A stretch of DNA of 7,580 bases from DASVUC01 sp036387255 (GTDB lineage: Bacteria > Planctomycetota > Phycisphaerae > Tepidisphaerales > Tepidisphaeraceae): positions 1 through 7,580 of the forward strand of contig DASVUC010000089.1 in the NCBI GenBank assembly GCA_036387255.1, in the 5' to 3' direction. Positions 1 through 6,818 of the stretch are shown piece after piece. Numbering within the stretch: position 1 is the first letter of the stretch; each line of letters begins with the position of its first letter. Both the position numbers and the translations under genes were made by a program. The notes below the pieces were generated by a model. The model worked only from the letters and a program-made list of their open reading frames with translations. It was not told where the DNA came from and made no database searches.

Positions 1-340
1 TTTCGGCGCTGATGCCCGCTTCGAAGCCACCCTTGGACACTTCGACTTCATACTTCGCTTCGTCCTCGAGAATCTTCTCGAGCACTTCCACGATGTCCTG
101 CTCGTCATCAACGATCAGGATTCGCGTCTGACCGGTCATCAGCCCATTCAGCGGCATCCCGTGCTGCTTCATGAAGCGGATGAGCTGGTTCAGCGGAATG
201 CGCCGATCCTTTGAGCCCGGAATCCGGTACCCGTGCAGCGCGCCGGAGTCGAACCACTTGCTGACGGTTCGCGGGGCAACGTTGCAGATCTTGGCGACTT
301 CGCCGGTCGTGAGCACATCTTTAACCTTCGTGGCACTCAT
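1..340 (-). CDS. Response regulator with N-terminal MerR/excisionase-type HTH and C-terminal receiver domain (partial, 3' end missing)
   Basis: My translation of the minus strand from the ATG at 340-338 gives 113 residues that run off the left edge without a stop. Residues 10-60 (TTGEVAKICNVAPRTVSKWF, then a GYRIPGSKDRRIP wing) fit the excisionase/MerR-like helix-turn-helix family, which binds DNA. After a short linker, residues 73-80 (RILIVDDE) form the first strand and acidic pocket (D78, D79) of a CheY-like receiver domain. The phosphoacceptor Asp and the conserved Thr and Lys lie beyond the edge. The order DNA-binding then receiver is the reverse of OmpR/NarL regulators. It is probably a cytoplasmic transcription regulator controlled by a histidine kinase, but partner and targets are unknown. 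The start is supported by a GGAGAG ribosome binding site. It is divergent from the GT4 gene at 572. The domain calls are firm; the role is inferred. Confidence 0.85.
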   Translation of the reverse strand, partial: MSATKVKDVLTTGEVAKICNVAPRTVSKWFDSGALHGYRIPGSKDRRIPLNQLIRFMKQHGMPLNGLMTGQTRILIVDDEQDIVEVLEKILEDEAKYEVEVSKGGFEAGISAE

Positions 341-571
341 GGCATTCTCTCCGTTTCTTCCTCTCGTGCCGGTGCGGTCGCTCAAATGCGGCGGGAGCGT
401 TCTGTACCGGTCACACTTGCTATATCGGTTGATGATCGCGACGCTTGAGGACACCTGCGCAGATTTTGCCGACGGCTCGTAAGAATCCGGCCAACGCCGC
501 TCTTATTGGACCGCCCCGAATGCCGATGATGCTGTGCAGGCCGATAATTCCGCGCGTAGAGCGATTAGCAC
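341..571. other. Divergent intergenic region between regulator and GT4 gene
   Basis: These 231 bases lie between two divergent genes and must hold both promoters. Apart from the ribosome binding site at 347-352, I see no sigma-70 pair with acceptable spacing. A GATAAT hexamer at 543-548 could be a -10 box for the GT4 gene (24 bases before its ATG), but it has no matching -35. Short open frames here have no recognisable product. Confidence 0.5.
347..352 (-). promoter_or_regulatory. Ribosome binding site of the HTH-receiver gene
   Basis: Read on the minus strand this is GGAGAG, six bases upstream of the ATG at 340-338. It matches the Shine-Dalgarno consensus and fixes the start. Most plus-strand genes in this window lack such a site. 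Confidence 0.6.
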
Positions 572-1927
572 ATGCACGTTCTGTACGTTCATCAAAACTT
601 CCCCGCCCAGTTCGGGCACATCGCGAAGCATCTCGTCGAGAAGCTCGGCTGGCAGTGTTCTTTCGTCAGCCAGACGCCCGGCGGCGTCGTCGCCGGGATC
701 AATAAAATCCAGTACAAAACCGCTGGCGGGGCAACCGTCCAGAACCACTTCTGTTCCCGGACCTTCGAAAACACAGTCTGGCACTGCGACGGCGTGTACC
801 ACGCCATGAAGGCGCACCCCGAAATCAAACCTGACCTGATCGTCGGTCACAGCGGTTTCGGCTCCACCCTCTTCCTCCGCGAGCTTTACCCCACCGTCCC
901 GATCATCAACTTCTTCGAGTACTACTACCGCGCCCACGACCCCGACAGCGACATGGACTTCCGCAAAGATCTCGCCTGGCCCGTGGGCGAAATGAAGTAC
1001 CTCCGCTCGCGCTGCCGCAATGCGATGATCCTGCTCGATCTTCAGAATTGCCAATCCGCTTACACGCCCACTCAGTTCCAGCGCTCGCGCTTCCCGAACG
1101 AATATCAGTCCAAGCTCCGCTGCATCTTCGATGGCGTCGATCGCAGCATTTATCACGGCTATGCAGAGTCCCTCAGACCGCCGCTGGAATCCCGCGGCAC
1201 GCGCCACATCGGCGGCGTCTCCGTTCCCGCCTCCACGCGCGTCGTCACCTACGTCAGCCGCGGTTTCGAATCCATGCGCGGCTTCGACATCTTCATGAAA
1301 AGCGCCAAGATCATCGCCCAGCGCTTCCCCGATGTGCTCTTCTTCGTCGTCGGCTCTGAGAAAATGAGCTACGGCGGCGACGAAGAACACATCAAGCCTT
1401 TTAAGACATTTAAGGAGTGGACGTTTGCGCAGGAGAACTATGACCTCTCCAAGTTCGTCTTCATCCCCGGGCTCGAACCCGCGCAGCTCGGTCGCCTTCT
1501 CGCGACCACCGACCTGCACATCTACCTCACCGTTCCCTTCGTTCTCTCCTGGAGCATGATGGATGCGCTAAGCTGCGGCGCCGTCGTTCTCGCCAGCAGT
1601 ACAACGCCCGTGAAGGAGATGATCCGCCACGGCGAGAACGGTTTGCTCGCCGATTTCTTCAGTCCCGAAGATTTCGCGGACAAAGCAATCGAAGCCCTGA
1701 GGGATCCTGCCGCCGCGCGCACGCTCGGTCGCGCCGCGGAAAAAATGATCGTTGAGAAATATTCCCTCGAAGCCGTTGTCCCCGAGATGGTGCAACTGTA
1801 CGAGCAGGCAGCGCAGGTCAAGCTCGAAGGATGGGCACTTCCACCGCATGCACCAGATCTCTCGCAAAAGCAGGTGCAAGTTGGCCATCCGCCGCCGCAG
1901 CCCAACCGCCCCTCGCCTTTCCTTTAG
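572..1927 (+). CDS. GT4-family glycosyltransferase (GT-B fold)
   Basis: The 451-residue product resembles glycosyltransferases with the 'glycosyl transferase family 4 group' N-terminal domain. Residues 2-20 (HVLYVHQNFPAQFGHIAKH) match the typical opening HQNFPxQF. The acceptor-side Rossmann domain covers about 1-170. The nucleotide-sugar domain covers about 220-412, with VVTYVSRGFESMRGFDIF at 224-241, an EPAQLGRLLATTD segment near 302, and the LSWSMMDALSCG...VKEM region at 325-350. In that region the first Glu of the usual E-x7-E-like donor motif appears replaced by Asp331, while Glu349 is kept. The last 38 residues are Gln/Pro-rich and probably lie outside the fold. It should move a sugar from an activated donor to a cytoplasmic acceptor, such as a polysaccharide or lipid-linked glycan; both substrates are unknown. 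The ATG at 572 starts the conserved domain directly. No Shine-Dalgarno site precedes it. Confidence 0.85.
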   Translation: MHVLYVHQNFPAQFGHIAKHLVEKLGWQCSFVSQTPGGVVAGINKIQYKTAGGATVQNHFCSRTFENTVWHCDGVYHAMKAHPEIKPDLIVGHSGFGSTLFLRELYPTVPIINFFEYYYRAHDPDSDMDFRKDLAWPVGEMKYLRSRCRNAMILLDLQNCQSAYTPTQFQRSRFPNEYQSKLRCIFDGVDRSIYHGYAESLRPPLESRGTRHIGGVSVPASTRVVTYVSRGFESMRGFDIFMKSAKIIAQRFPDVLFFVVGSEKMSYGGDEEHIKPFKTFKEWTFAQENYDLSKFVFIPGLEPAQLGRLLATTDLHIYLTVPFVLSWSMMDALSCGAVVLASSTTPVKEMIRHGENGLLADFFSPEDFADKAIEALRDPAAARTLGRAAEKMIVEKYSLEAVVPEMVQLYEQAAQVKLEGWALPPHAPDLSQKQVQVGHPPPQPNRPSPFL

Positions 1928-2156
1928 CGCCGTTGGCAAGGGCTACATAGTCGCGACTCCATCTCGCGTTGATGCGCGCAGAGGTAAGAATTTTTCTCTC
2001 CGGTGAAGCCGCAAAAAATTTCTCGCGCAATTGCCCGAACAAGACAAACCGCTCTGGAGAACTGAACCATCCGAGGCCGATGAGGAAGATAGTTCCGGTG
2101 TAATTCGCAACGCATCCGATTGCAAAGTAGTACTGACTAAGGCTGTGGGTGATTTT
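1928..2156. other. Intergenic region upstream of the secretin gene
   Basis: This 229-base gap lies between two same-strand genes. It contains an AT-rich imperfect hairpin at 1989-2020: AATTTTT pairs with AAAAATT, and an inner CGG pairs with CCG. The hairpin has no T-tract after it, so I do not call it a terminator. No convincing promoter was found. A TTG at 2031 would extend the secretin frame upstream, but the added residues look non-coding. Confidence 0.4.
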
Positions 2157-3620
2157 ATGTGCAACAATCGAAATAGAACGGCTGGACGCCGAACCGACGA
2201 AAGGGGAACGCGACTCATTCATCGCATTCTGCGCGGCATCGTTCTTTCCTCGATTGTCTTCACGGGCGCCTGCGCCGCAGACAAGTCCGGCCAGACCGCA
2301 CAACTCGGGGAGTGGAAAGGCGCCGATCGTCCCGTCATTATCTCCGGCAATCCCGCTCGCGATGGCGCAGCTTATAAGGAATCCGAAGATCGTCTCGCCG
2401 AAGCCGATTGGAAGGTCCTGCAAAGCCTCGGCCCCAAGCCCATCTGGGATCGCCTTGCGGAACTGAAGTCCTTTGGAAAGAAAAAATCCGCTGCGACCAC
2501 CGCGCCCGTTTCGATGGCCAAGTCCGTCTCGATGCGCCCGCGCACGCCGACGACTGAACCCGTGCCCGACGTTCCCACCGTCACGCTCCCGGACGGGAAG
2601 ATCCGCATGATCTACCGCCTCCGTCACTACGGCGGCGCAACCGTCACCTCCTCCGTCGACGGCGGCACCCAACGCCGCGCCGTCGTTCAAAAGGCGCCGG
2701 ACCTCGCCCCCCTCGTCGCTGTCCTCGCCACGAATCTCGGCGACGCCAGCACCGTCGTCCCGCTCCCCGACGAAAACGCGCTGATCATCACCTGCAACCA
2801 GACCATGAGGGATTCCGTCCTCGGCATCCTCTCCAAGATCGATCAGCCCGCACGCCAGGTCGAGATCACCGCCAAGATGTTCGAAGTCAGCCACGACTTC
2901 GACTTCCAGTACGGCTGCCAGCTCATGCTCCAGCGCCTCGCCACCAACGGCGCCCAATCCGCCGCCAGCAACTTCTCCACCAAGAGCTTCCTCGACGCCA
3001 TCCAGTCCACCACCACCGGCAACGTCGCGCAGGACGGCTCCGTCCTCCGGCTCATGCAGGTCTTCCAGGGCGCCGGCGTCTCTCTCGACGCAACCTTCCA
3101 GCTCATGAGCGAGTCCGGTCTCATCAACGTCGTCGCATCCCCGCGCATGACCGTCGCCGCCGGACAAACCGGGTACATGCTCGCGGGCCAGGAACTCCCC
3201 ATCCAACAGGTCGCCATCGTCAGCAACGCGCAATCCACCAGCACCACCTACAAACCCGTCGGCGTGCAGCTCTACATCACCCCCCAGGCGATGGGCCCCG
3301 ACACCGTCAAGCTCCACGCCATCAGCGTCGTCTCCGCCGTACAGGGCTTCACGCCCCTGCCGTCGCTCACCGTCGACTCCGTGAGCAACAAGCAGCTCGT
3401 CAACCCCATTATCGAATCGCGCGAAGCCGAAACCTCCGTCACACTCGAAGACGGCAGCACCCTCGTCTTCGGCGGCCTCCGCATGATCCGAACCACCACA
3501 CGCGAAAGCAAAATCCCCGGTCTCGGTGACATCCCCGGCTTCGGCTGGCTATTCAAGAACCACCGCTCCCAGAAGCAGCTCACCGATTTGTATTTCTTCG
3601 TCACCCCCACCCTGCTGTAA
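2157..3620 (+). CDS. Short secretin-family outer-membrane protein (type II/III secretion or type IV pilus-like)
   Basis: The product is 487 residues from the ATG at 2157. Residues 22-40 give a hydrophobic export signal after a long basic N-region, with likely cleavage after the ACA at 38-40. Residues 41-150 are poorly conserved and partly low-complexity (Thr/Pro/Lys). Residues 151-231 look like a single N1/NolW-type ring domain ending in SKIDQPARQVEITAK. Residues 235-487 are the secretin barrel domain, with VASPRMTVAAGQ at 326-337, the diagnostic IPGLGDIPGFGWLF at 453-466 and a LYFFVTPTLL end. Secretins form multimeric gated outer-membrane channels. At 487 residues it is shorter than typical GspD or PilQ (about 600-750) and has one recognisable ring domain instead of several. 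No ATPase, pseudopilin or other secretion gene is nearby, so the exported substrate is unknown. The ATG is chosen because the signal sequence follows it; its ribosome binding site is weak. Confidence 0.85.
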   Translation: MCNNRNRTAGRRTDERGTRLIHRILRGIVLSSIVFTGACAADKSGQTAQLGEWKGADRPVIISGNPARDGAAYKESEDRLAEADWKVLQSLGPKPIWDRLAELKSFGKKKSAATTAPVSMAKSVSMRPRTPTTEPVPDVPTVTLPDGKIRMIYRLRHYGGATVTSSVDGGTQRRAVVQKAPDLAPLVAVLATNLGDASTVVPLPDENALIITCNQTMRDSVLGILSKIDQPARQVEITAKMFEVSHDFDFQYGCQLMLQRLATNGAQSAASNFSTKSFLDAIQSTTTGNVAQDGSVLRLMQVFQGAGVSLDATFQLMSESGLINVVASPRMTVAAGQTGYMLAGQELPIQQVAIVSNAQSTSTTYKPVGVQLYITPQAMGPDTVKLHAISVVSAVQGFTPLPSLTVDSVSNKQLVNPIIESREAETSVTLEDGSTLVFGGLRMIRTTTRESKIPGLGDIPGFGWLFKNHRSQKQLTDLYFFVTPTLL

Positions 3621-3630
3621 ACTGTCCGGC

Positions 3631-4536
3631 ATGATCCAGAAGATCACCCGCCGCGACGCACTGAAATACACCCTCCTGGCCACCGGCGCCCTGGCGCTGC
3701 GGTGGCCAGGTTCGTCTCACGGGGCCAGCGCCGCCGACCGCATCACCTTCGCCCTACTCTCCGACAACCACCTCGGGCGCACCGGCGATAAAGACATCGA
3801 GCAGCTCCAAACGGCTATTGAAGAAATCAACAACACCGGCGTCCAGCAAGTCATCTTCTGCGGCGACCTGGTAAACGCCGGCGAGAAAACCGACAACCAG
3901 AAGCACTACGCCACCTGGAAGTCTCTCGCGCGAAAACTCTCCGCCCCCTGGATCGCCGTCCCCGGTAACCACGATCCTGTCGACATCTTCCGGCAGCACA
4001 TCGCCCCGCAAACGGATGCCGTGGTCGATCATCCCCCCTACCGTTTCATCACCTTCGCCGACGCCAAACCCAATCCCGCCCACGACGGCATCGTCACGCC
4101 TCAGCAAATCAACTGGATCACCAGCAAGATCACCGAAGCAAAACAGAAAAACCTCAAGGTCATCCTCGTCTCCCACATCACCCATCACGACAACCGCACG
4201 CCGAACCGAGGCTGGAAAATCGAAACCGGCCGCGAGCACTTCTCCCAGCTGCTTTCCGATCACGCCGGCACCGTCGTCGCCTTCATCGCCGGCCACTTCC
4301 ACTTTGGTCTCCACGGCTGGCAAGACACCGCCGATGGCGCAACGAAAAAGCTCGCCCAGATCGTCCTCCCCTCCACCAGTTGGAATGAAGACGCCCACTT
4401 GAAGAACCACGTCGACTGGCTCGTCGAAGATCACCGCCCCGCCTACGTGCTGGCCGAAGCCACCCCCGAACGCATGATCCTCCGCCACAAACCCGTTGGA
4501 GGCGAAGTCCTCACCACCCGCGAGATTGCCTTCTAA
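3631..4536 (+). CDS. Tat-exported calcineurin-like metallophosphoesterase
   Basis: This 301-residue protein starts at the ATG at 3631, 10 bases after the secretin stop, which suggests co-transcription. A further 35 in-frame residues upstream would overlap the secretin and precede the signal peptide, so I reject them. Residues 5-35 form a twin-arginine signal (ITRRDALK, a hydrophobic stretch, then an Ala-rich end), so it is probably folded and metal-loaded before export. All calcineurin-like metal-site motifs are present in order: D45-x-H47, G78-D79, G112-N-H-D115, H182 (VSHITHH) and G221-H-F-H224. The family hydrolyses phosphomonoesters or phosphodiesters using two metal ions. The substrate (nucleotide, cyclic nucleotide, phospholipid head group or phosphorylated glycan) cannot be told from sequence. 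Periplasmic or surface location is inferred from the Tat signal. No Shine-Dalgarno is visible. Confidence 0.88.
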   Translation: MIQKITRRDALKYTLLATGALALRWPGSSHGASAADRITFALLSDNHLGRTGDKDIEQLQTAIEEINNTGVQQVIFCGDLVNAGEKTDNQKHYATWKSLARKLSAPWIAVPGNHDPVDIFRQHIAPQTDAVVDHPPYRFITFADAKPNPAHDGIVTPQQINWITSKITEAKQKNLKVILVSHITHHDNRTPNRGWKIETGREHFSQLLSDHAGTVVAFIAGHFHFGLHGWQDTADGATKKLAQIVLPSTSWNEDAHLKNHVDWLVEDHRPAYVLAEATPERMILRHKPVGGEVLTTREIAF

Positions 4537-4544
4537 CAGGATGT

Positions 4545-4567
4545 GGCACAGGCGCCGCGCCGGTGCC
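4545..4567 (+). terminator. GC-rich hairpin after the phosphoesterase gene, possible terminator
   Basis: GGCAC pairs with GTGCC (4545-4549 and 4563-4567), and inside it GGCG pairs with CGCC (4551-4554 and 4558-4561) around a three-base loop. One A/G mismatch interrupts the nine pairs. It begins eight bases after the stop codon. The bases that follow are pyrimidine-rich but not a run of T, so intrinsic termination is plausible, not certain. Confidence 0.4.
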
Positions 4568-4609
4568 TCCTTCCCCTGATTGATCTTTCCCCCTATCATT
4601 CCCCACCCT

Positions 4610-5732
4610 ATGCCAGTCGTTCACGAAAACCTCCGCCAATCGATCGAAGACCTTTCGGCCCGGATGATCGCCATCCGGGACTCTCTTTGACCTGCCGACT
4701 AAACTCACCCGCAGAAAAGAACTCGAAGACAAGATGGGCGCCCCCGGCTTCTGGGATCACCAGGAGACCGCTAAGCCCATTATCTCCGAACTGAAAATCA
4801 TCAAGACCCAGATCGAGCCGATCCAGGGGATCCTGCGCGAAATCGATGACGTCCGCGCCATGTACGAGCTCGGCCAGGAAGCCGGCGACACCGACACCAT
4901 CGAAGAAGCGGATCGCGCACTTACCGACCTCGAATCCAAGGCCGGTAAGATCGAGCTCCAGTCGCTCCTCAGCGACAAGAACGATCCGCTCAACACCTTC
5001 GTCACCATCCAGGCCGGCGCCGGTGGCACCGAAGCCCAGGACTGGGCCGAGATGCTCGCCCGCATGTACCTCTACTTCTGGGAAAAGCGCGGCTGGGACG
5101 TCTCCGAAGTTGACCGCCAGTACGGCGAGCAAGCCGGCATTAAGTCCGCCACCTTCCTCGTCAAAGGCGAATACGCCTTCGGCTACATGCGCGCCGAAGC
5201 GGGCGTCCATCGCCTCGTCCGCCCCAGCCCCTTCAACTCCCAGGGCAAGCGTCAAACTTCCTTCGCCTCTTTGGACGTGACGCCGGAATTTGATGAACCC
5301 GACAAAGACGTGGAGATCCCCGAGACGGATCTCGACTTCGTCGCCTTCGTGCGCGCGAGCGGCCCGGGTGGGCAAAACGTGAACAAGGTCGCCAGTGCCG
5401 TTCGCATTACTCACAAACCCACCGGCATCACCGTCACCTGCTCGGTAGAGCGCTCGCAGCAGCAGAACAAGCGCCTTGCGATGGCCATCATCCAGAGCAA
5501 GCTCGAACTGCTCGAGCAGGCCAAGCGGGATGAGGAAATGAAGAAGCTCGTCGGCGAAAAAGGTCAGATCGCCTGGGGCAACCAGATCCGCTCTTACGTC
5601 CTCGACGACCGCCGCGTGAAAGATCATCGCACCGACGTCGAAACCCATGACGTCGAATCCGTCCTCGACCGCGGCGAGCTCGATCAGTTCATCGACGCCG
5701 AACTAAGACGCCGCCGCAAAAAAGCCAAGTAG
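4610..5732 (+). CDS. prfB: Peptide chain release factor 2 (RF2), expressed by programmed +1 frameshift (4610-4687 joined to 4689-5732)
   Basis: RF2 recognises UGA and UAA stop codons in the ribosome and triggers release of the finished protein. Translation starts at the ATG at 4610 and reads 26 codons to CTT, where an in-frame TGA (4688-4690) would stop it. Slipping one base gives GAC at 4689 and continues to the TAG at 5730, for 373 residues in all, close to the 365 of E. coli RF2. The stop-codon-reading tripeptide S206-P-F208 and the catalytic G253-G-Q255 (in RASGPGGQNVNK) are both present at the expected places. The last residues are basic (RRRRKKAK). A gene call starting at the later ATG at 4734 would give only 332 residues and lose the N-terminus and the frameshift. 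No Shine-Dalgarno precedes the ATG at 4610; the stretch before it is pyrimidine-rich. Confidence 0.95.
4685..4691 (+). promoter_or_regulatory. prfB: Programmed +1 frameshift site of prfB (CTT TGA C)
   Basis: The slippery heptamer CTTTGAC is identical to the classic bacterial RF2 site. When RF2 is scarce, the ribosome pauses at the poorly read TGA followed by C, and the Leu tRNA slips from CTT to TTT. This gives negative autoregulation of RF2. The upstream Shine-Dalgarno-like stimulator seems weak: only CGGGA at 4676-4680, four bases before CTT, in place of the AGGGGG of E. coli. Confidence 0.93.
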
Positions 5733-5748
5733 CGCAACGACAAGCGTT

Positions 5749-5794
5749 CTACGTGGCACGGATTTCCAACCCGCGCGCCTTTCTGTCCACGTAG
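5749..5794. repeat. Inverted repeat with 8-base arms between convergent genes
   Basis: CTACGTGG at 5749-5756 is the exact reverse complement of CCACGTAG at 5787-5794, with 30 bases between. It abuts a second palindrome at 5795-5813. Both lie in the 90-base gap where prfB converges on the PEP-CTERM gene. The pairing is seen directly. That it is a dispersed repeat unit is inferred from its compact, modular look. Confidence 0.55.
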
Positions 5795-5813
5795 CATGGG
5801 CGTCTCGCCCATG
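5795..5813. repeat. Perfect hairpin palindrome (8-base stem, 3-base loop)
   Basis: CATGGGCG pairs perfectly with CGCCCATG around a TCT loop. It directly follows the inverted repeat at 5749-5794. It could end transcription from both convergent genes, but there is no T-run on either side, so it is not a classic intrinsic terminator. It may also stabilise the 3' ends of messages or be part of a repeated element. Confidence 0.6.
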
Positions 5814-5822
5814 AGCCTTCGA

Positions 5823-6767
5823 TCAGTTCCGCTTCCTTCTTCGCAGCATCCCCGTCATCCCCAACAACCCGCAAACCACCACCCCTCCCGGCTCCGGCAC
5901 TGAAGCGCGCAGCCGGTAATAGTTCTCAATATCAATCCCCCTCCCCGTCTGCGCCTCAATCTGATTCATCGCATCCGTGAATTGCTGCATGCTCGACCAC
6001 TCCAGGTCCAGCCGCGTCCGCAGCGCAATGAAAGTCGTTCCCGGAAACTTCTCCAGCTCATAGCTGGATCGCCTCATGATCGTGCTGACATCTGCCGTGT
6101 CATAAGGCATCACGCTGATCTCATTCAGCGACTTGCCAATATCTGTAAACCACTGATCCACTTCCCCCGGCCCCCAGGCGATCGTCGCCGTCGTATCAAA
6201 GAAGATCGGCAGCGCCGCGCTCAGCTTGGCATCGGCCAGGCCCGCGTTGCTCGCGCGCGTCCGCACATCGCTGAATGCGTTTCGCAGATCAAACAGCATT
6301 GACTGTCGCTGCACCGTCGTCGAGTTCCGCCACTCCGTCGTCGTCCAGGGCTCGATGTCCATCTCGATCCCGACGAATTTCTCCTGCGGATCGCTTCGCG
6401 CCGCATTGAAGTTGACCAGCCGCGTGTCCACCGTTGACAGCAAAGCTGAGCGATTCGACGGAAACGCCTGCGTTGCCCCGGAGATCTCTACATACGACTT
6501 AATCCCTGCCTGCGCCAGCTTCTTGTTCCACTTCGCCATCGCCTGCGGGTTGCTCGTCGTTAGCGTAGAGTAGCTCCCATACAGCCGCTTGATCTCCCAC
6601 TGGTTCATAAACGCGATCGCGTCATCTTCCTTCTGTGGATTCCCCACAATATTCGCCGCCCCATTCGGCTCACTCGCGATGTAATAAAACCACGTCCCGC
6701 GCTCCACAGCCATCGCCGGCGCGACGCCCGCCAGCAACACAAAAAGAACAACCAATCGATTCATCAT
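5823..6767 (-). CDS. Secreted PEP-CTERM protein with GH18-like TIM-barrel body
   Basis: The product has 314 residues from the ATG at 6767-6765. A TTG three bases further upstream is too close to the ribosome binding site, and a second ATG follows at once. Residues 1-20 are a Sec signal ending APAMA. The C-terminus carries a PEP-CTERM sorting signal: VPEP at 290-293, a short hydrophobic helix, then RRRKRN. Exosortases cut such signals and attach or release the protein at the surface. The body suggests a TIM barrel of the GH18 (chitinase-like) type: strand KFVGIEMDIEP keeps D137-x-E139 of the usual DxxDxDxE motif, although the two earlier Asp appear to be Val and Glu, and EISVMPYDT (M220, D223) resembles the strand-6 MxYD motif. 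If right, it may bind or cut a polysaccharide. The barrel assignment is tentative; the export and PEP-CTERM calls are firm. It converges on prfB and diverges from the GT2 gene. Confidence 0.8.
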   Translation of the reverse strand: MMNRLVVLFVLLAGVAPAMAVERGTWFYYIASEPNGAANIVGNPQKEDDAIAFMNQWEIKRLYGSYSTLTTSNPQAMAKWNKKLAQAGIKSYVEISGATQAFPSNRSALLSTVDTRLVNFNAARSDPQEKFVGIEMDIEPWTTTEWRNSTTVQRQSMLFDLRNAFSDVRTRASNAGLADAKLSAALPIFFDTTATIAWGPGEVDQWFTDIGKSLNEISVMPYDTADVSTIMRRSSYELEKFPGTTFIALRTRLDLEWSSMQQFTDAMNQIEAQTGRGIDIENYYRLRASVPEPGGVVVCGLLGMTGMLRRRKRN

Positions 6768-6772
6768 CAAAG

Positions 6773-6777
6773 CCCTC
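6773..6777 (-). promoter_or_regulatory. Ribosome binding site of the PEP-CTERM gene
   Basis: The minus strand reads GAGGG, five bases before the ATG at 6767 and eight before the next ATG at 6764. It is only two bases from the TTG at 6770, which rules that start out. Confidence 0.55.
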
Positions 6778-6785
6778 GCAACAAC

Positions 6786-6794
6786 ATCATAACA
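6786..6794 (-). promoter_or_regulatory. Extended -10 promoter candidate for the PEP-CTERM gene
   Basis: The minus strand reads TGTTATGAT: a TATGAT box (five of six consensus bases) preceded by the TGn extension. Transcription would start near 6779, giving a leader of about 12 bases that includes the GAGGG ribosome binding site. No -35 box is visible at the usual spacing, which extended -10 promoters can do without. Confidence 0.4.
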
Positions 6795-6818
6795 ACTATC
6801 CCCTCCGCTACCCCTTCG

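Noticed and set aside
171..482. Plus-strand open frames of about 70-105 residues in the first 700 bases
   Set aside because: They run opposite the HTH-receiver gene or cross its promoter region, and none has a recognisable domain or ribosome binding site.
454..540. A near-perfect 9-base inverted repeat (CCTGCGCAG at 454-462, CTGTGCAGG at 532-540) as a possible operator
   Set aside because: It has one mismatch and a 69-base separation, too far for a simple operator, and short GC-rich matches of this kind are expected by chance.
503..1519. A 338-residue minus-strand open frame inside the GT4 gene
   Set aside because: It is a GC-rich shadow frame opposite a well-supported glycosyltransferase, with no motif of its own. 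The same holds for the minus-strand frames at 3754-4599, 4608-5648 and 6767-7549.
1989..2020. An AT-rich hairpin as a terminator for the GT4 gene
   Set aside because: The stem is mostly A-T pairs and no T-run follows it, so it lacks the features of an intrinsic terminator.
2031..2156. An upstream TTG start for the secretin gene
   Set aside because: The 42 added residues are acidic and unlike a signal peptide, and they would bury the export signal that begins after the ATG at 2157.
1818..3317. A 499-residue open frame on the minus strand across the GT4 end and secretin gene
   Set aside because: It lies antisense to a secretin with clear family motifs, is rich in Gly, Ala, Asp and Glu as expected for the mirror frame of GC-rich coding DNA, and shows no recognisable domain.
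3526..3630. An upstream start for the phosphoesterase gene
   Set aside because: It would overlap the secretin C-terminus and add 35 Ser/Pro-rich residues in front of a twin-arginine signal, which normally lies near the N-terminus.
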